A stretch of DNA of 64,000 nucleotides, taken from assembly GCA_011125455.1 (NCBI GenBank), contig VKHO01000014.1, forward strand, positions 62,001 to 126,000, written 5' to 3'. This document shows, piece by piece, positions 33,355-44,101 of the stretch. The stretch comes from Chlamydiales bacterium STE3 (GTDB lineage: Bacteria > Chlamydiota > Chlamydiia > Chlamydiales > Parachlamydiaceae). The notes under the pieces were generated by a model. It was not told where the DNA came from. It did no database searches and worked only from the letters and a program-made list of their open reading frames with translations. Position numbers and translations under genes: made by a program. The first letter of the stretch is position 1. The number at the start of each line of letters is the position of its first letter.

Positions 33355-35850
33355 CTACCGCTTTCCTCCCTTTACCTCTGCTTTAGCTGGGCTAACAATG
33401 ATTTCATTTTTCTTCATTTGAACAGAAGTCCACCATTGCTGCAAAATGCCCAGAAGCATTGAAGAAAGCCAGTATATATTCAATCCTGATGGAAAATTAT
33501 AGAACATTAGTGTGAAGACAACAGTCATCACATTTCCCATTGCCCTTTGCTGCCTCTGCTGCTCGGTCATTTCATTTGCATTTATTGCTGGCGCCATTAA
33601 GCGTTGCTGTAAGAACATGACTCCACCAAGGAGAAACGGAAGCAGGTGAAATTCATTTCCAATAAAAAATAGAGGGTATTTCCAGCTAAACAACACATCG
33701 GGAGCCGATAAGTCATCTATCCATCCAGGAATAAAGCTCGCCCCTCGAAGCTCAAATGTCGACTTAAGCAAGTCGAACATCCCTATTAGAAAAGGCATTT
33801 GAATTAGGAGCGGAAGGCATCCTGAAAGAGGATTAATACTTTTCTCTCTGTAAAGGTTTACAATTTCGATTTGTGCTTTTTTAGGGTCTTTTTTGTATTT
33901 TTCTTGAATCGCTTTAATTTCAGGAGCAACCTTTTGCATTTGAATTGTCGATTTCATCGACCAAGAATTAAGGGGATAAAGCATGAGTCTAAGGGCTACG
34001 GTTAGCAAGATAATGGAAAAAGCCCACGATCCAGTTAGCTTATAGAAGCCCTTCATCAAGAAAAATAAGAACTTAGCAAACGGTTCCGAAATGAAAGAGA
34101 ACCAGCCGTGGAAAGTTTGGCAAGCAATATAATCTGGGTTGTAGCCTGTCTCTGAATTAGAGTAAGTTTTGTCCACTTCTTTAAGTACAGATTCTGAGAA
34201 AGGACCTGCGAAGATCCGAAATTGCATTGTTCCGCCATTATTCTTTAACGGAAGGAGCATCATATACCCTGGCATTTTGGCTGGATCGTAAAGTTGATAC
34301 TCTTGATCAATTTCTACTAGCCTAGAAGGAACAACCGTTCCAGGAACGAATTGAGCACGATAGCCACTCCCAACTTCAGTAAGAGCATCCAAAATAATTC
34401 CAAAAAACCCATTAGAATTGCAAAGCCAGTCAGGGGTAGCAGAAGTTACTGTAATAGCTTCTTTAGGCAGGTCAACGGTTTCAACATCTGCTCGGCCATT
34501 GCGAGTGATGCGGTACTTTAGTGCAGGAGCTGGGCTTCCTGAGATCCATTCGACTTCAGGTATTCCAGAAGTAATCCACAGGCCTCTACTATCTCCTTCT
34601 ACCTTCACACTCAGATCGATGGTGTAAGGGCCTCCTTTATCTTCTTCAGAAATAGTAAAAATCTTAGTAATTTTGCGGTGGCTGCCTTGGGTTTCAAAAA
34701 CAATGCGATTTTTTTCAAAACTTTTAACCTCATAGACTAGCTCTGCAACCTCTGGGAATTCTGAAACTACGTTCATCGCATAGTATCTGGGAGGAACGCG
34801 CACAGACTTATATCTAGAATCTTGAATAAGATCTCTGCGAATAAGGGGGTAGTAGCCGCCTAGTTTCCCAGCGCCATGAGCTTCGAAAGGCCCCTCCGCT
34901 TTTTTGCCTGGTGTAAAGTAGCCATAAGAGGGAAAATGCGCATTTTGAGGATGATTTTCGACCATGTCTCGGTCGAATTCAATTTCTTTTACAACGCTCA
35001 GTTTGTCATTCTCGCTCCCAAATGGAAGATTAATTTCCTTTAATGCTCCACCATAATTGGAAAATACGAGCTGTTGGAATTTATTCTCTAAAACATAAAA
35101 TCTTTCTTCTGGTTTTTCAGCAGAGGAGCCAATGTATTTACCAAGAGGCGAGAGACTTTTCACATCAAGGTTTTTAATCTCATCAAGGAATAAAAGGCGC
35201 TTTTCCTCGGTATTGTATAATCCAACAGGGAGCCATTCATTTTTAACTTTTAGTAACGCTAGGGTTTGTATTGGAGGCAGCGAAGGATTTTGTGAGCTCT
35301 TCTCTTCTATTTCTTCCTTCAACTTTGTCGCTGTTTCTTGTAAAATGGAAAATTGCCCCTCAGCGTAACTAGCGAGTAGGACTTTTTCAGGATCAAAAGA
35401 TAATAGCTGAAGAGTATAATCGCCAAAATCGCTGAGTTCACCGACCCTTAATGCTACTTTGTCGTCAGATGTAAAAACTACTAATGACTGAGGGAAGGTT
35501 TCTTTGATAAGAGTATATTTTTCGGCCTTACCACTTACTTTAATATAAACTTCAGAAGGAAAATCGTTCAATTCACCAATTGCCAAAACATTATGATCAC
35601 TTAGAAAACCTTTCGCAATGAATTTAGAAAATTCTTCATCACTAAAAATTTTAATGACTGGCAGATCTTTAAGAGAAGCTGTTTGTGATTGTATTTCATC
35701 ATTTAATTGTTTAAGCTTCGTTTCTTTTTTTGCAATTTGTTGGCGATTCCATACCCTTAATTCTTCTTCATGCTGATGTTGAAAGTAGAAGTTAACTAAA
35801 AAAAGTGCGCAGCTCATCGTGATAACAAAGAGCAGGGTTCGTTTATCCAT
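33355..35850 (-). CDS. yidC: Membrane protein insertase YidC, extended chlamydial form
   Basis: 831 residues against about 550 in E. coli. N-terminal membrane segment (TLLFVITMSCALFLVNFYF), a very large periplasmic domain (residues 25-590) and the conserved insertase core near the C terminus: SWAFSIILLTVALRLMLYPL, KMQKVAPEIKAIQEKYKKDP (in part), and CLPLLIQMPFLIGMFDLLKS. The conserved hydrophilic-groove Arg is in ALRLMLYPL. Inserts and folds inner-membrane proteins with or without SecYEG. It is the first gene of the yidC-dnaA operon; AGGAGA lies six bases before the ATG. The enlarged periplasmic domain starts at an added 230-residue module with little similarity to other YidC proteins that I recognise. 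Confidence 0.93.
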   Translation of the reverse strand: MDKRTLLFVITMSCALFLVNFYFQHQHEEELRVWNRQQIAKKETKLKQLNDEIQSQTASLKDLPVIKIFSDEEFSKFIAKGFLSDHNVLAIGELNDFPSEVYIKVSGKAEKYTLIKETFPQSLVVFTSDDKVALRVGELSDFGDYTLQLLSFDPEKVLLASYAEGQFSILQETATKLKEEIEEKSSQNPSLPPIQTLALLKVKNEWLPVGLYNTEEKRLLFLDEIKNLDVKSLSPLGKYIGSSAEKPEERFYVLENKFQQLVFSNYGGALKEINLPFGSENDKLSVVKEIEFDRDMVENHPQNAHFPSYGYFTPGKKAEGPFEAHGAGKLGGYYPLIRRDLIQDSRYKSVRVPPRYYAMNVVSEFPEVAELVYEVKSFEKNRIVFETQGSHRKITKIFTISEEDKGGPYTIDLSVKVEGDSRGLWITSGIPEVEWISGSPAPALKYRITRNGRADVETVDLPKEAITVTSATPDWLCNSNGFFGIILDALTEVGSGYRAQFVPGTVVPSRLVEIDQEYQLYDPAKMPGYMMLLPLKNNGGTMQFRIFAGPFSESVLKEVDKTYSNSETGYNPDYIACQTFHGWFSFISEPFAKFLFFLMKGFYKLTGSWAFSIILLTVALRLMLYPLNSWSMKSTIQMQKVAPEIKAIQEKYKKDPKKAQIEIVNLYREKSINPLSGCLPLLIQMPFLIGMFDLLKSTFELRGASFIPGWIDDLSAPDVLFSWKYPLFFIGNEFHLLPFLLGGVMFLQQRLMAPAINANEMTEQQRQQRAMGNVMTVVFTLMFYNFPSGLNIYWLSSMLLGILQQWWTSVQMKKNEIIVSPAKAEVKGGKR

Positions 35851-35881
35851 GATTCTCCTAAATACCGAAAATAAAAGAGTT

Positions 35882-35910
35882 AATTTAACAGATAGATATT
35901 ATCTAAACAA
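35882..35910 (-). promoter_or_regulatory. Promoter candidate for yidC-dnaA
   Basis: On the minus strand TTGTTT (35905-35910) and TAAATT (35882-35887) are separated by 17 bases, 32 bp before the yidC ATG. AGGAGAATC precedes the start codon, a strong ribosome binding site. Confidence 0.45.
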
Positions 35911-36084
35911 GGGTTATGACTGGTGCTTAAGTGCTTCCTAAGTCTTTAGCAAAAAGGGGAGGTTTGCTTAAATCATGATTATCCCTTAATTTCTTGCCCA
36001 GGCTAAGTTTAAAAAAGGAGCATACGGTTAAGTGATCGGCTAACAGCAAAGATGCGATCAACTTGCCCTCATTGTTAGACTACC

Positions 36085-36130
36085 AAAAATTCGGAAATAT
36101 CGATCCATTTGGGAATGGGCGAATTTTTTT
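36085..36130 (+). terminator. Hairpin plus T-run with no gene upstream on its strand
   Basis: AAAAATTCG pairs with CGAATTTTT, with an inner CCATT-TGGG-AATGG hairpin, and T-runs follow to about 36142. It lies in the divergent yidC/36202 gap, so it is not the end of a known gene. It may terminate a small RNA or be a leader attenuator. Confidence 0.45.
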
Positions 36131-36201
36131 AAATTTTTTTTTGCCCTGTTCAGCATAAGCTTGTTGTGAACAAACCTCTAGATACGTTATAGATAGACAA
36201 T

Positions 36202-37074
36202 ATGAAATTTTTTTTAATATGTCTTCCGTCGGTTTGCATTTTCACAGGTGCTCTTGCGCTTGAAGAGGCGAAATTTGAAAGCATTAGCGCTCAGCAAGAC
36301 ACGCAAAGCCTCTCTGATAAAGATCTAGGTACTTCCCAAAAAAACCTTGCTTTAGATTTGTACAAAGACCAGGAGACGATAGAAGCAATTAAAGTGTTTT
36401 TGAAAGCATTAGAAAATGCCCAGTTGCTTGAACCTGTTACAATGGGACATGATGAGAAGGTTTTTTATGATGGCGCTCTAGGGATCTATCTCAACCCAAG
36501 AAACTCTCCATATGAATCAGCGACAATTATCAAAAAAAGGTATGGGATTAATTTTTTTTCTCATCCCGCTTACTATCATCTTGGTTATTTAGTTGCTATT
36601 GCCTATGCTAATTTAAGTCAATTTGACCGTTTTTTTAATTTGTTCTATGCTTCTTACCGACGGTTGCCAGAACATTATTTGGCTTATAAGGCAAAAGCGA
36701 TCCTTCATAATAAGCTTTATGATTTCGCTAAAAAACTAGAAGAAAAAGAGAAAGAAAGGCAGCTAATTGTCGAAAATTTGCAAATGGCAAAAAAACTTTA
36801 TCCTAAGGATTTTAGTTTATATAAAATGGAAATTCTCTTTAGCGAAAACCAGGCAAAAAATGATGTTGTAGAGAGAAATGTTAAAGAGCTCTTGCTCAAT
36901 CATTACATCATTCCTAGAAATGAGCTTCCTTTCTACATTGATGAACTTCTTGCTCATGGACATTTTGATCTTGCAAAGGAGCTCATCAAAAATGCCAAAG
37001 AATGGTATCCTTTTGGTCGAGGCCTTGATTCAGCTGAAGAATTTATTAATCACAAGCAATCTTTGAAGGAGTAG
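36202..37074 (+). CDS. Exported TPR-like hypothetical protein
   Basis: 290 residues with a Sec signal peptide (MKFFLICLPSVCIFTGALAL, cleavage near residue 20). The rest is helical and fits weak tetratricopeptide-like repeats: YHLGYLVAIAYANLSQFDRF, LAYKAKAILHNKLYDFAKKL, LELINHY-type segments and FDLAKELIKNAKEWYPFG near the end. It precedes pkn1 by only 7 bp and was probably expressed with it. A TPR protein in the periplasm beside a kinase-like protein would fit a scaffold or partner, though nothing in the sequence proves it. Not recognised beyond the repeat pattern. Confidence 0.7.
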   Translation: MKFFLICLPSVCIFTGALALEEAKFESISAQQDTQSLSDKDLGTSQKNLALDLYKDQETIEAIKVFLKALENAQLLEPVTMGHDEKVFYDGALGIYLNPRNSPYESATIIKKRYGINFFSHPAYYHLGYLVAIAYANLSQFDRFFNLFYASYRRLPEHYLAYKAKAILHNKLYDFAKKLEEKEKERQLIVENLQMAKKLYPKDFSLYKMEILFSENQAKNDVVERNVKELLLNHYIIPRNELPFYIDELLAHGHFDLAKELIKNAKEWYPFGRGLDSAEEFINHKQSLKE

Positions 37075-37081
37075 ACTATAG

Positions 37082-38917
37082 ATGGAAACGCGTTTTCTTG
37101 GAGATTACCAGGTAATCAAGCAAATTGGCCAAGGATCGCTTGGATCTGTTTTTTTAGCTGAGCATCGCTTTATGAAAAGACAGTATGTGATTAAGCTTTT
37201 GCCTGAAGAGATCACATCCGATCGAAACTTTATTCAACGTTTCGAAGAAGAGGTAGCTGTTTTATCAACACTTGATCATGCCAATATCGTTAAAATTCAC
37301 AATATTTCCTTTTCCCAAGGACATTATTTCCTTGTCACTGATTGCGTTGTCGATGATTTTGCTGAAACGACAAACTTAGCTCAGTTTCTTGCTGCAGAGG
37401 GGCGTAAAATTGATGAAGATCTTATTTTCAAAATTCTTTTTCAGGTAGCGGATGCTCTAGACTATGCTCACAGAAAGAAAGTAGCTCAAAAAGCCATTTT
37501 GCACCGCGGTCTCAAACTCAACAACATTTTAATTGGTGCAGGCAAAGAAAACCCGCAACTCTATCTTAGCGATTTTGGGCTAACAAAAATTGTAGGGGCA
37601 GGGGCCGTTTTAACAAGGACCCTTAAGACAGTAGGAGAGTCGGTTGGGCTTTCGGGTATCATTTTCCAAAAGACAGGCCTAGATCGTTATCCCAATCCCC
37701 CGCAAGACATCCAAAAGCTCACACCGTTGCAAATTTCTTTCATCCAAAATTATGCATTCATGGCACCTGAACAAAAACGTTTCGATTTAGCCTCTACGAT
37801 CGATATAACAACCGATACATATGCATTTGGTGTTTTAGCCTATTACTTATTAACCGGAGAATTCCCAGAGGGCATTTTTGCTCTTCCGTCGGAGCTTGTT
37901 CATAATTTGAAATGGGATTGGGACGGCCTTATCAAAAGTTGCTTAAACGCAAATCCGAAAAAAAGAGCGGAATTTTTAATGCCTCTGCTGAGTTCTATTA
38001 AAAGTGAAAAAGCAAATATCCCCGTAGTTGAAGCTATCTTAAAAGAGAGCATTCATGAAGAAAGATTGCGTCCAATTATTCATGTTCCGAAAATCGAGCG
38101 TCCTGTTCCCGATCTAGATCCTGCAGCCGCTCTGATAGTAGATACAACAGTCAAACAGTATGTTCCAGAGCTACAAGAAGACAAAAATATTCAACCTATG
38201 ATGACGGAGATGTCGGTGATTATGGGGGGAGCCTTTTTTAGGGGAAGTACTGTTGGAAATCGCGACGAGATGCCAAGGCACCAAATTACTTTGTCTAGCT
38301 TTGCAATTGACATACATCCAGTTTCGAATGAGCAATTTGTTCGCTTCCTTGAGGCTATGGGGGGTGAAAAAGATAATAACCATCATGATATCATCAGAAT
38401 GAGAGATTCGCGAATTAAGCGCACTGGTGGAAAGCTAAGTATTGAATCGGGTTATGCTAAGCATCCCGTTGTAGGCGTCACTTGGTATGGAGCAATTGCT
38501 TATGCTAAATGGGTGGGAAAGCGTTTGCCAACAGAGGCTGAATGGGAGATTGCTTCAAGGGGTGGGAATGAAAATGCTCTCTTCCCTACAGGCAATGAAA
38601 TTGAAAAGTCGCAAGGGAATTTTTTTAGTTCAGATACAACTGCTGTCATGAGCTATGCCCCTAATGATTATGGTCTATATGACATGGCTGGCAATGTTTA
38701 TGAGTGGTGTCAAGATTGGTATGGTTACAACTATTACGAGATTTCTTTACAAGAGCCAGAAAATCCTAAAGGCCCCCATCAAGGAGTCTATCGTGTGTTA
38801 AAAGGAGGATGTTGGAAAAGTCTAAAAGAAGATCTAAGATGCTCCAAGCGTCACCGCAATAATCCAGGGACTGTCAATGGCACCTATGGTTTTAGATGTG
38901 CTGCTGATGTGGCTTAA
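37082..38917 (+). CDS. pkn1: Pkn1-type Ser/Thr protein kinase fused to FGE-sulfatase domain; catalytic Asp substituted
   Basis: 611 residues: Hanks-type kinase domain (1-310), linker, and C-terminal FGE-sulfatase/SUMF1-like domain (about 375-610). Glycine loop IGQGSLGSVFLAEH, VIK lysine (QYVIKLLP), alpha-C Glu and DFG (YLSDFGLTKI) are present, but the HRD motif reads ILHRGLKLNNIL: the catalytic Asp is Gly. It may be a pseudokinase. The FGE part has GGAFFRGSTVGNRDEMPRH, RLPTEAEWEIASRGG and YGLYDMAGNVYEWCQDWYG; near the end GGCWKSLKEDLRCSKRHR shows that the copper-binding Cys pair of aerobic FGE is not conserved, so a binding fold is likelier than formylglycine formation. Chlamydia Pkn1 has the same fusion. 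Neighbour: a phosphatase 8 bp downstream. Confidence 0.88.
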   Translation: METRFLGDYQVIKQIGQGSLGSVFLAEHRFMKRQYVIKLLPEEITSDRNFIQRFEEEVAVLSTLDHANIVKIHNISFSQGHYFLVTDCVVDDFAETTNLAQFLAAEGRKIDEDLIFKILFQVADALDYAHRKKVAQKAILHRGLKLNNILIGAGKENPQLYLSDFGLTKIVGAGAVLTRTLKTVGESVGLSGIIFQKTGLDRYPNPPQDIQKLTPLQISFIQNYAFMAPEQKRFDLASTIDITTDTYAFGVLAYYLLTGEFPEGIFALPSELVHNLKWDWDGLIKSCLNANPKKRAEFLMPLLSSIKSEKANIPVVEAILKESIHEERLRPIIHVPKIERPVPDLDPAAALIVDTTVKQYVPELQEDKNIQPMMTEMSVIMGGAFFRGSTVGNRDEMPRHQITLSSFAIDIHPVSNEQFVRFLEAMGGEKDNNHHDIIRMRDSRIKRTGGKLSIESGYAKHPVVGVTWYGAIAYAKWVGKRLPTEAEWEIASRGGNENALFPTGNEIEKSQGNFFSSDTTAVMSYAPNDYGLYDMAGNVYEWCQDWYGYNYYEISLQEPENPKGPHQGVYRVLKGGCWKSLKEDLRCSKRHRNNPGTVNGTYGFRCAADVA

Positions 38918-38925
38918 GTTAACTG

Positions 38926-39405
38926 ATGAGTAATCCGATGATGAAGGTTCTTTTTGTCTGCTTAGGCAATATTTGTCGTTCACCAGCAGCTGAGGGTATG
39001 CTTAGACATTTAGCAGACATGGATGGTTCTAAAATACATGTAGAAAGTTGTGGGCTTGGAGATTGGCATCTAGGCAGTCTTCCGGACATGCGCATTCGCT
39101 CTGCCGCCAAGGCTCGAGGAGTGGTCCTTTCGAGTCGAGCAAAAATATTTAAGAAAGAATACCTTGATAATTTTGATTATATTCTTGCTGCCGATCACGA
39201 AGTGCTAGAACATTTGCACCGTTTTGCTGCAGATCCTCAGCACAAAGCCAAAATTCATTTGATGACCGCATTTGGAAATGCTTATCAAGGGCTCGCCATT
39301 CCTGATCCTTTTTATGGAGGGGATATAGCCTTTGAGTACACTCTTGATATTTTAGAAGATGCATGTCTCGGTTTAATTGAAGAGATTAAAAAAGCTCAAA
39401 AGTAA
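38926..39405 (+). CDS. Low-molecular-weight protein tyrosine phosphatase
   Basis: 159 residues. The P-loop signature FVCLGNICRSPAAEGML (C-x5-R-S, active Cys near residue 11) and the general-acid Asp in IPDPFYGG near the C terminus are both intact, so the enzyme should remove phosphate from phosphotyrosine or phosphoarginine. Only 8 bp separate it from pkn1, so the two would be co-expressed. LMW-PTPs in bacteria often pair with a kinase; here the neighbouring kinase lacks its catalytic Asp. Start: ATG at 38926 or 38938 (MMKVLF); the later one begins right at the fold. Confidence 0.9.
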   Translation: MSNPMMKVLFVCLGNICRSPAAEGMLRHLADMDGSKIHVESCGLGDWHLGSLPDMRIRSAAKARGVVLSSRAKIFKKEYLDNFDYILAADHEVLEHLHRFAADPQHKAKIHLMTAFGNAYQGLAIPDPFYGGDIAFEYTLDILEDACLGLIEEIKKAQK

Positions 39406-39483
39406 TTTACAAAAGCACTATGTTTGCCTATAATTACTTTACTTGCCAAAAGCTCCAGTAAGCCAAAAAAGGATGTCAAAAAA

Positions 39484-40425
39484 ATGAAATTATTGCTTTC
39501 AAAACCAAGAGGATTCTGCGCTGGCGTGGAAAGGGCGATTGAAACCGTTGAGAAAGCTCTTGAAATTTGGGGGGCACCTATCTATGTCAAGCATGAAATT
39601 GTTCATAATCGATACGTAGTTGATGACTTAAGAGAAAAAGGGGCTATTTTCATTGAAAATTTGGAAGATGTTCCTGTTGGATCGCGGCTCATTTACTCGG
39701 CTCACGGAGTTTCTCCGGCGGTAAGAGATCAGGCAAAAGAGCGTCAGCTTATAGAAATTGACGCTACCTGCGGTCTTGTGACGCGCGTGCACTCTGCTGT
39801 AAAGCGCTTTGCAGCGCAAGGATACAAAATTATTCTCATCGGGCATCGCAATCACGTTGAGATTATTGGAACTGCAGGGGAAGCTCCCAATGTGACTACG
39901 ATTGTAGAATCAGTTGAAGATGTAGAAAATCTTCAATACAACGATAAAGAGAAGCTATTTTATATTACTCAGACGACGCTTAGTCTAGATGATGTTAAAG
40001 ACATTACAGAGGCGCTTAAGAAAAAATATACCCATATTGAAACACTTCCAAGTTCTTCTATTTGCTATGCAACAACGAATAGACAGTTAGCTCTTGGCGA
40101 AATAACAGACGTGACCGACTTAGTGTTAGTTGTGGGGGATCCCACAAGTTCCAATTCTAATCGCTTGAGAGAATTAGCTTCTAAAAGAGGAATCCCTTCT
40201 TACCTTATTAATGATGAAAAAGAAATTGAAGCTTCTTGGTTGAAGGAAGCAAAGGTTATCGGCTTAACTGCAGGTGCATCGACACCAGAAGCTATTGTTC
40301 AAAGATGTATTAAGAAATTGATGGATTTGGGAGTAACCACTGTTGAAGACGTCGTATATACTATTGAGGATGTCGTTTTCCAGCTTCCAAAGCCTGTTTT
40401 GAATGCTACCTTTGTAGGGCGATAA
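39484..40425 (+). CDS. ispH: 4-hydroxy-3-methylbut-2-enyl diphosphate reductase
   Basis: Last step of the MEP (non-mevalonate) isoprenoid pathway; [4Fe-4S] enzyme producing IPP and DMAPP, which supply the polyprenyl chain of menaquinone. Conserved Cys in SKPRGFCAGVERAIETV (residue 12), ATCGLV (about residue 96) and SSICYATTNRQ (about 195) bind the cluster; the HGVS and VVGDPTSSNS motifs match. About 313 residues. A longer frame opens at TTG 39424, but the ATG at 39484 begins the conserved domain with no useful ribosome binding site for the TTG. Minimal spacing to the convergent gene ending at 40452. Confidence 0.95.
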   Translation: MKLLLSKPRGFCAGVERAIETVEKALEIWGAPIYVKHEIVHNRYVVDDLREKGAIFIENLEDVPVGSRLIYSAHGVSPAVRDQAKERQLIEIDATCGLVTRVHSAVKRFAAQGYKIILIGHRNHVEIIGTAGEAPNVTTIVESVEDVENLQYNDKEKLFYITQTTLSLDDVKDITEALKKKYTHIETLPSSSICYATTNRQLALGEITDVTDLVLVVGDPTSSNSNRLRELASKRGIPSYLINDEKEIEASWLKEAKVIGLTAGASTPEAIVQRCIKKLMDLGVTTVEDVVYTIEDVVFQLPKPVLNATFVGR

Positions 40426-40451
40426 AAAGGGAAGCCACGCTCCCCTTCGTT
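40426..40451. other. Short gap between ispH and convergent hypothetical gene
   Basis: 26 bp with AAGGGAAG then CTCCCCTTC, a weak imperfect hairpin; too small to call a terminator firmly. Confidence 0.3.
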
Positions 40452-40913
40452 TTAGAATGCGTTTGCTGTTAAAGCAATTTCTACCATCGATTCAATTAGT
40501 TCAAGGCGATAGGCATCTTCATCAAAATAAGAATCATCTGTTTCAGTGTAATTACTTCGTGTAGAAATACTACCGCTTGAAAACATAAACTCATCGTAAA
40601 GATCGAGGGTGAGCGTTGGAGCTCGATTAAAGCGCTCGAAAAAGTTCTTTTGCGGCTGAGTCTCTTTTTTATCTCCGTGAAAAGAAAGAACAGAACGTAC
40701 AACTGACTTAACCTTTTTTAAAAAACCTTTTGAAGGGTGCGCGTCGGGTTCAAGGCTGCTGTTTTCAGTCTCTTGTTCTCGCTGAAATTTGATCTGATCC
40801 TTTTGATAGTAGGTCAAAAGACAAGAGAACGCTCGAACCTGGGAATTTTCCTTCTCTATGCTATGATACTTCGGGTGATTGATATTATTGCTCACTTTGT
40901 TGATCGCTACCAT
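40452..40913 (-). CDS. Small hypothetical protein, Ser/acidic-rich
   Basis: 153 residues, not recognised. No signal peptide, no membrane segment. The middle is basic (KGFLKKVKSVVRSVLSFHGD) and the C-terminal third is Ser/Thr/acidic (SSGSISTRSNYTETDDSYFD) with a hydrophobic tail ending EIALTANAF. Composition fits a small lineage-specific or secreted protein. It begins with ATG at 40913 after about 290 bp of AT-rich DNA that separates it from the DUF721 gene reading the other way, and ends 27 bp from ispH. Confidence 0.55.
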   Translation of the reverse strand: MVAINKVSNNINHPKYHSIEKENSQVRAFSCLLTYYQKDQIKFQREQETENSSLEPDAHPSKGFLKKVKSVVRSVLSFHGDKKETQPQKNFFERFNRAPTLTLDLYDEFMFSSGSISTRSNYTETDDSYFDEDAYRLELIESMVEIALTANAF

Positions 40914-41199
40914 TTTTCCTCATTCATTAAGTTTGGATTATGTACGTAGCTCACTCTCACACAACATTGTTAAAGTTATGTAAAGAAATAATGATTTTTT
41001 TAAAGGCAATTTTCTCATCAAAAGGGTTGGCAAATGAATACAAAATAGCACATGGCCTAGCTTGAGGTCACATTTTGACCAAATAATATTGCAAAAGGAT
41101 AAAAAAAGAGAAGAAAACAGCGGTATGATTTTATTAACACTCTAATCAAAATATGCTACACTTCCTTCTGAAAAGACCTAATATTCGGTATTAAATTTA

Positions 41200-41535
41200 G
41201 TGAAAAAGTTTTCGAGAACCCCCAAAAATTATGATGGAAATAAACCTACTTCGCACCGTATTAGTGATGTGCTGCCTCATGTTTTAGAGAGAATCACTGA
41301 ACATTTTAACGATCGACCTGATCTAGTCTTGGCCTCTTGGCCAGAAATTATTGGGCCCCAACTAGCCTCAATGACTAAAGCTATCTCATTTGAAAATGGG
41401 GTGCTGATGGTTATGGTGAAAAATTCGACTCTTTATAGCTTGTTAAACCAAAATGACAAGCCAAAAATTCTAAATATTTTACGAAAAAAATTTCCCAAAA
41501 TTGTGATCAAAACAATCTTGTTTCGCATAGGGTAA
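41200..41535 (+). CDS. DUF721 family protein (DciA-like)
   Basis: 111 residues. The pattern LASWPEIIGPQLASMTKAIS followed by ENGVLMVMVKNSTLYSLLNQ is the DUF721 core (residues about 45-100). DUF721 members near recF/gyrB include DciA, a helicase loader; a direct role is not proven for this short form. The start is GTG at 41200, the only good candidate in frame. It is 42 bp before gyrB on the same strand, conserved in Chlamydia. Its last codons overlap the predicted gyrB promoter. Confidence 0.8.
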   Translation: MKKFSRTPKNYDGNKPTSHRISDVLPHVLERITEHFNDRPDLVLASWPEIIGPQLASMTKAISFENGVLMVMVKNSTLYSLLNQNDKPKILNILRKKFPKIVIKTILFRIG

Positions 41536-41547
41536 ATAAGGTATACT
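41518..41547 (+). promoter_or_regulatory. Promoter candidate for gyrB-gyrA-tmk-holB
   Basis: TTGTTT at 41518-41523 and TATACT at 41542-41547 with an 18-base spacer, 30 bp before the gyrB ATG. The -35 lies within the DUF721 coding end, so gyrB may also be read from the upstream promoter. Confidence 0.5.
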
Positions 41548-41568
41548 AATACGGTAAGTTTTTGATGA

Positions 41569-44088
<2,520 letters not shown>

Positions 44089-44101
44089 TATAGGTTAAGC
44101 C

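Noticed and set aside
39424-39483. 20-residue extension of IspH from a TTG
   Set aside because: No ribosome binding site, and family proteins begin at the ATG at 39484.
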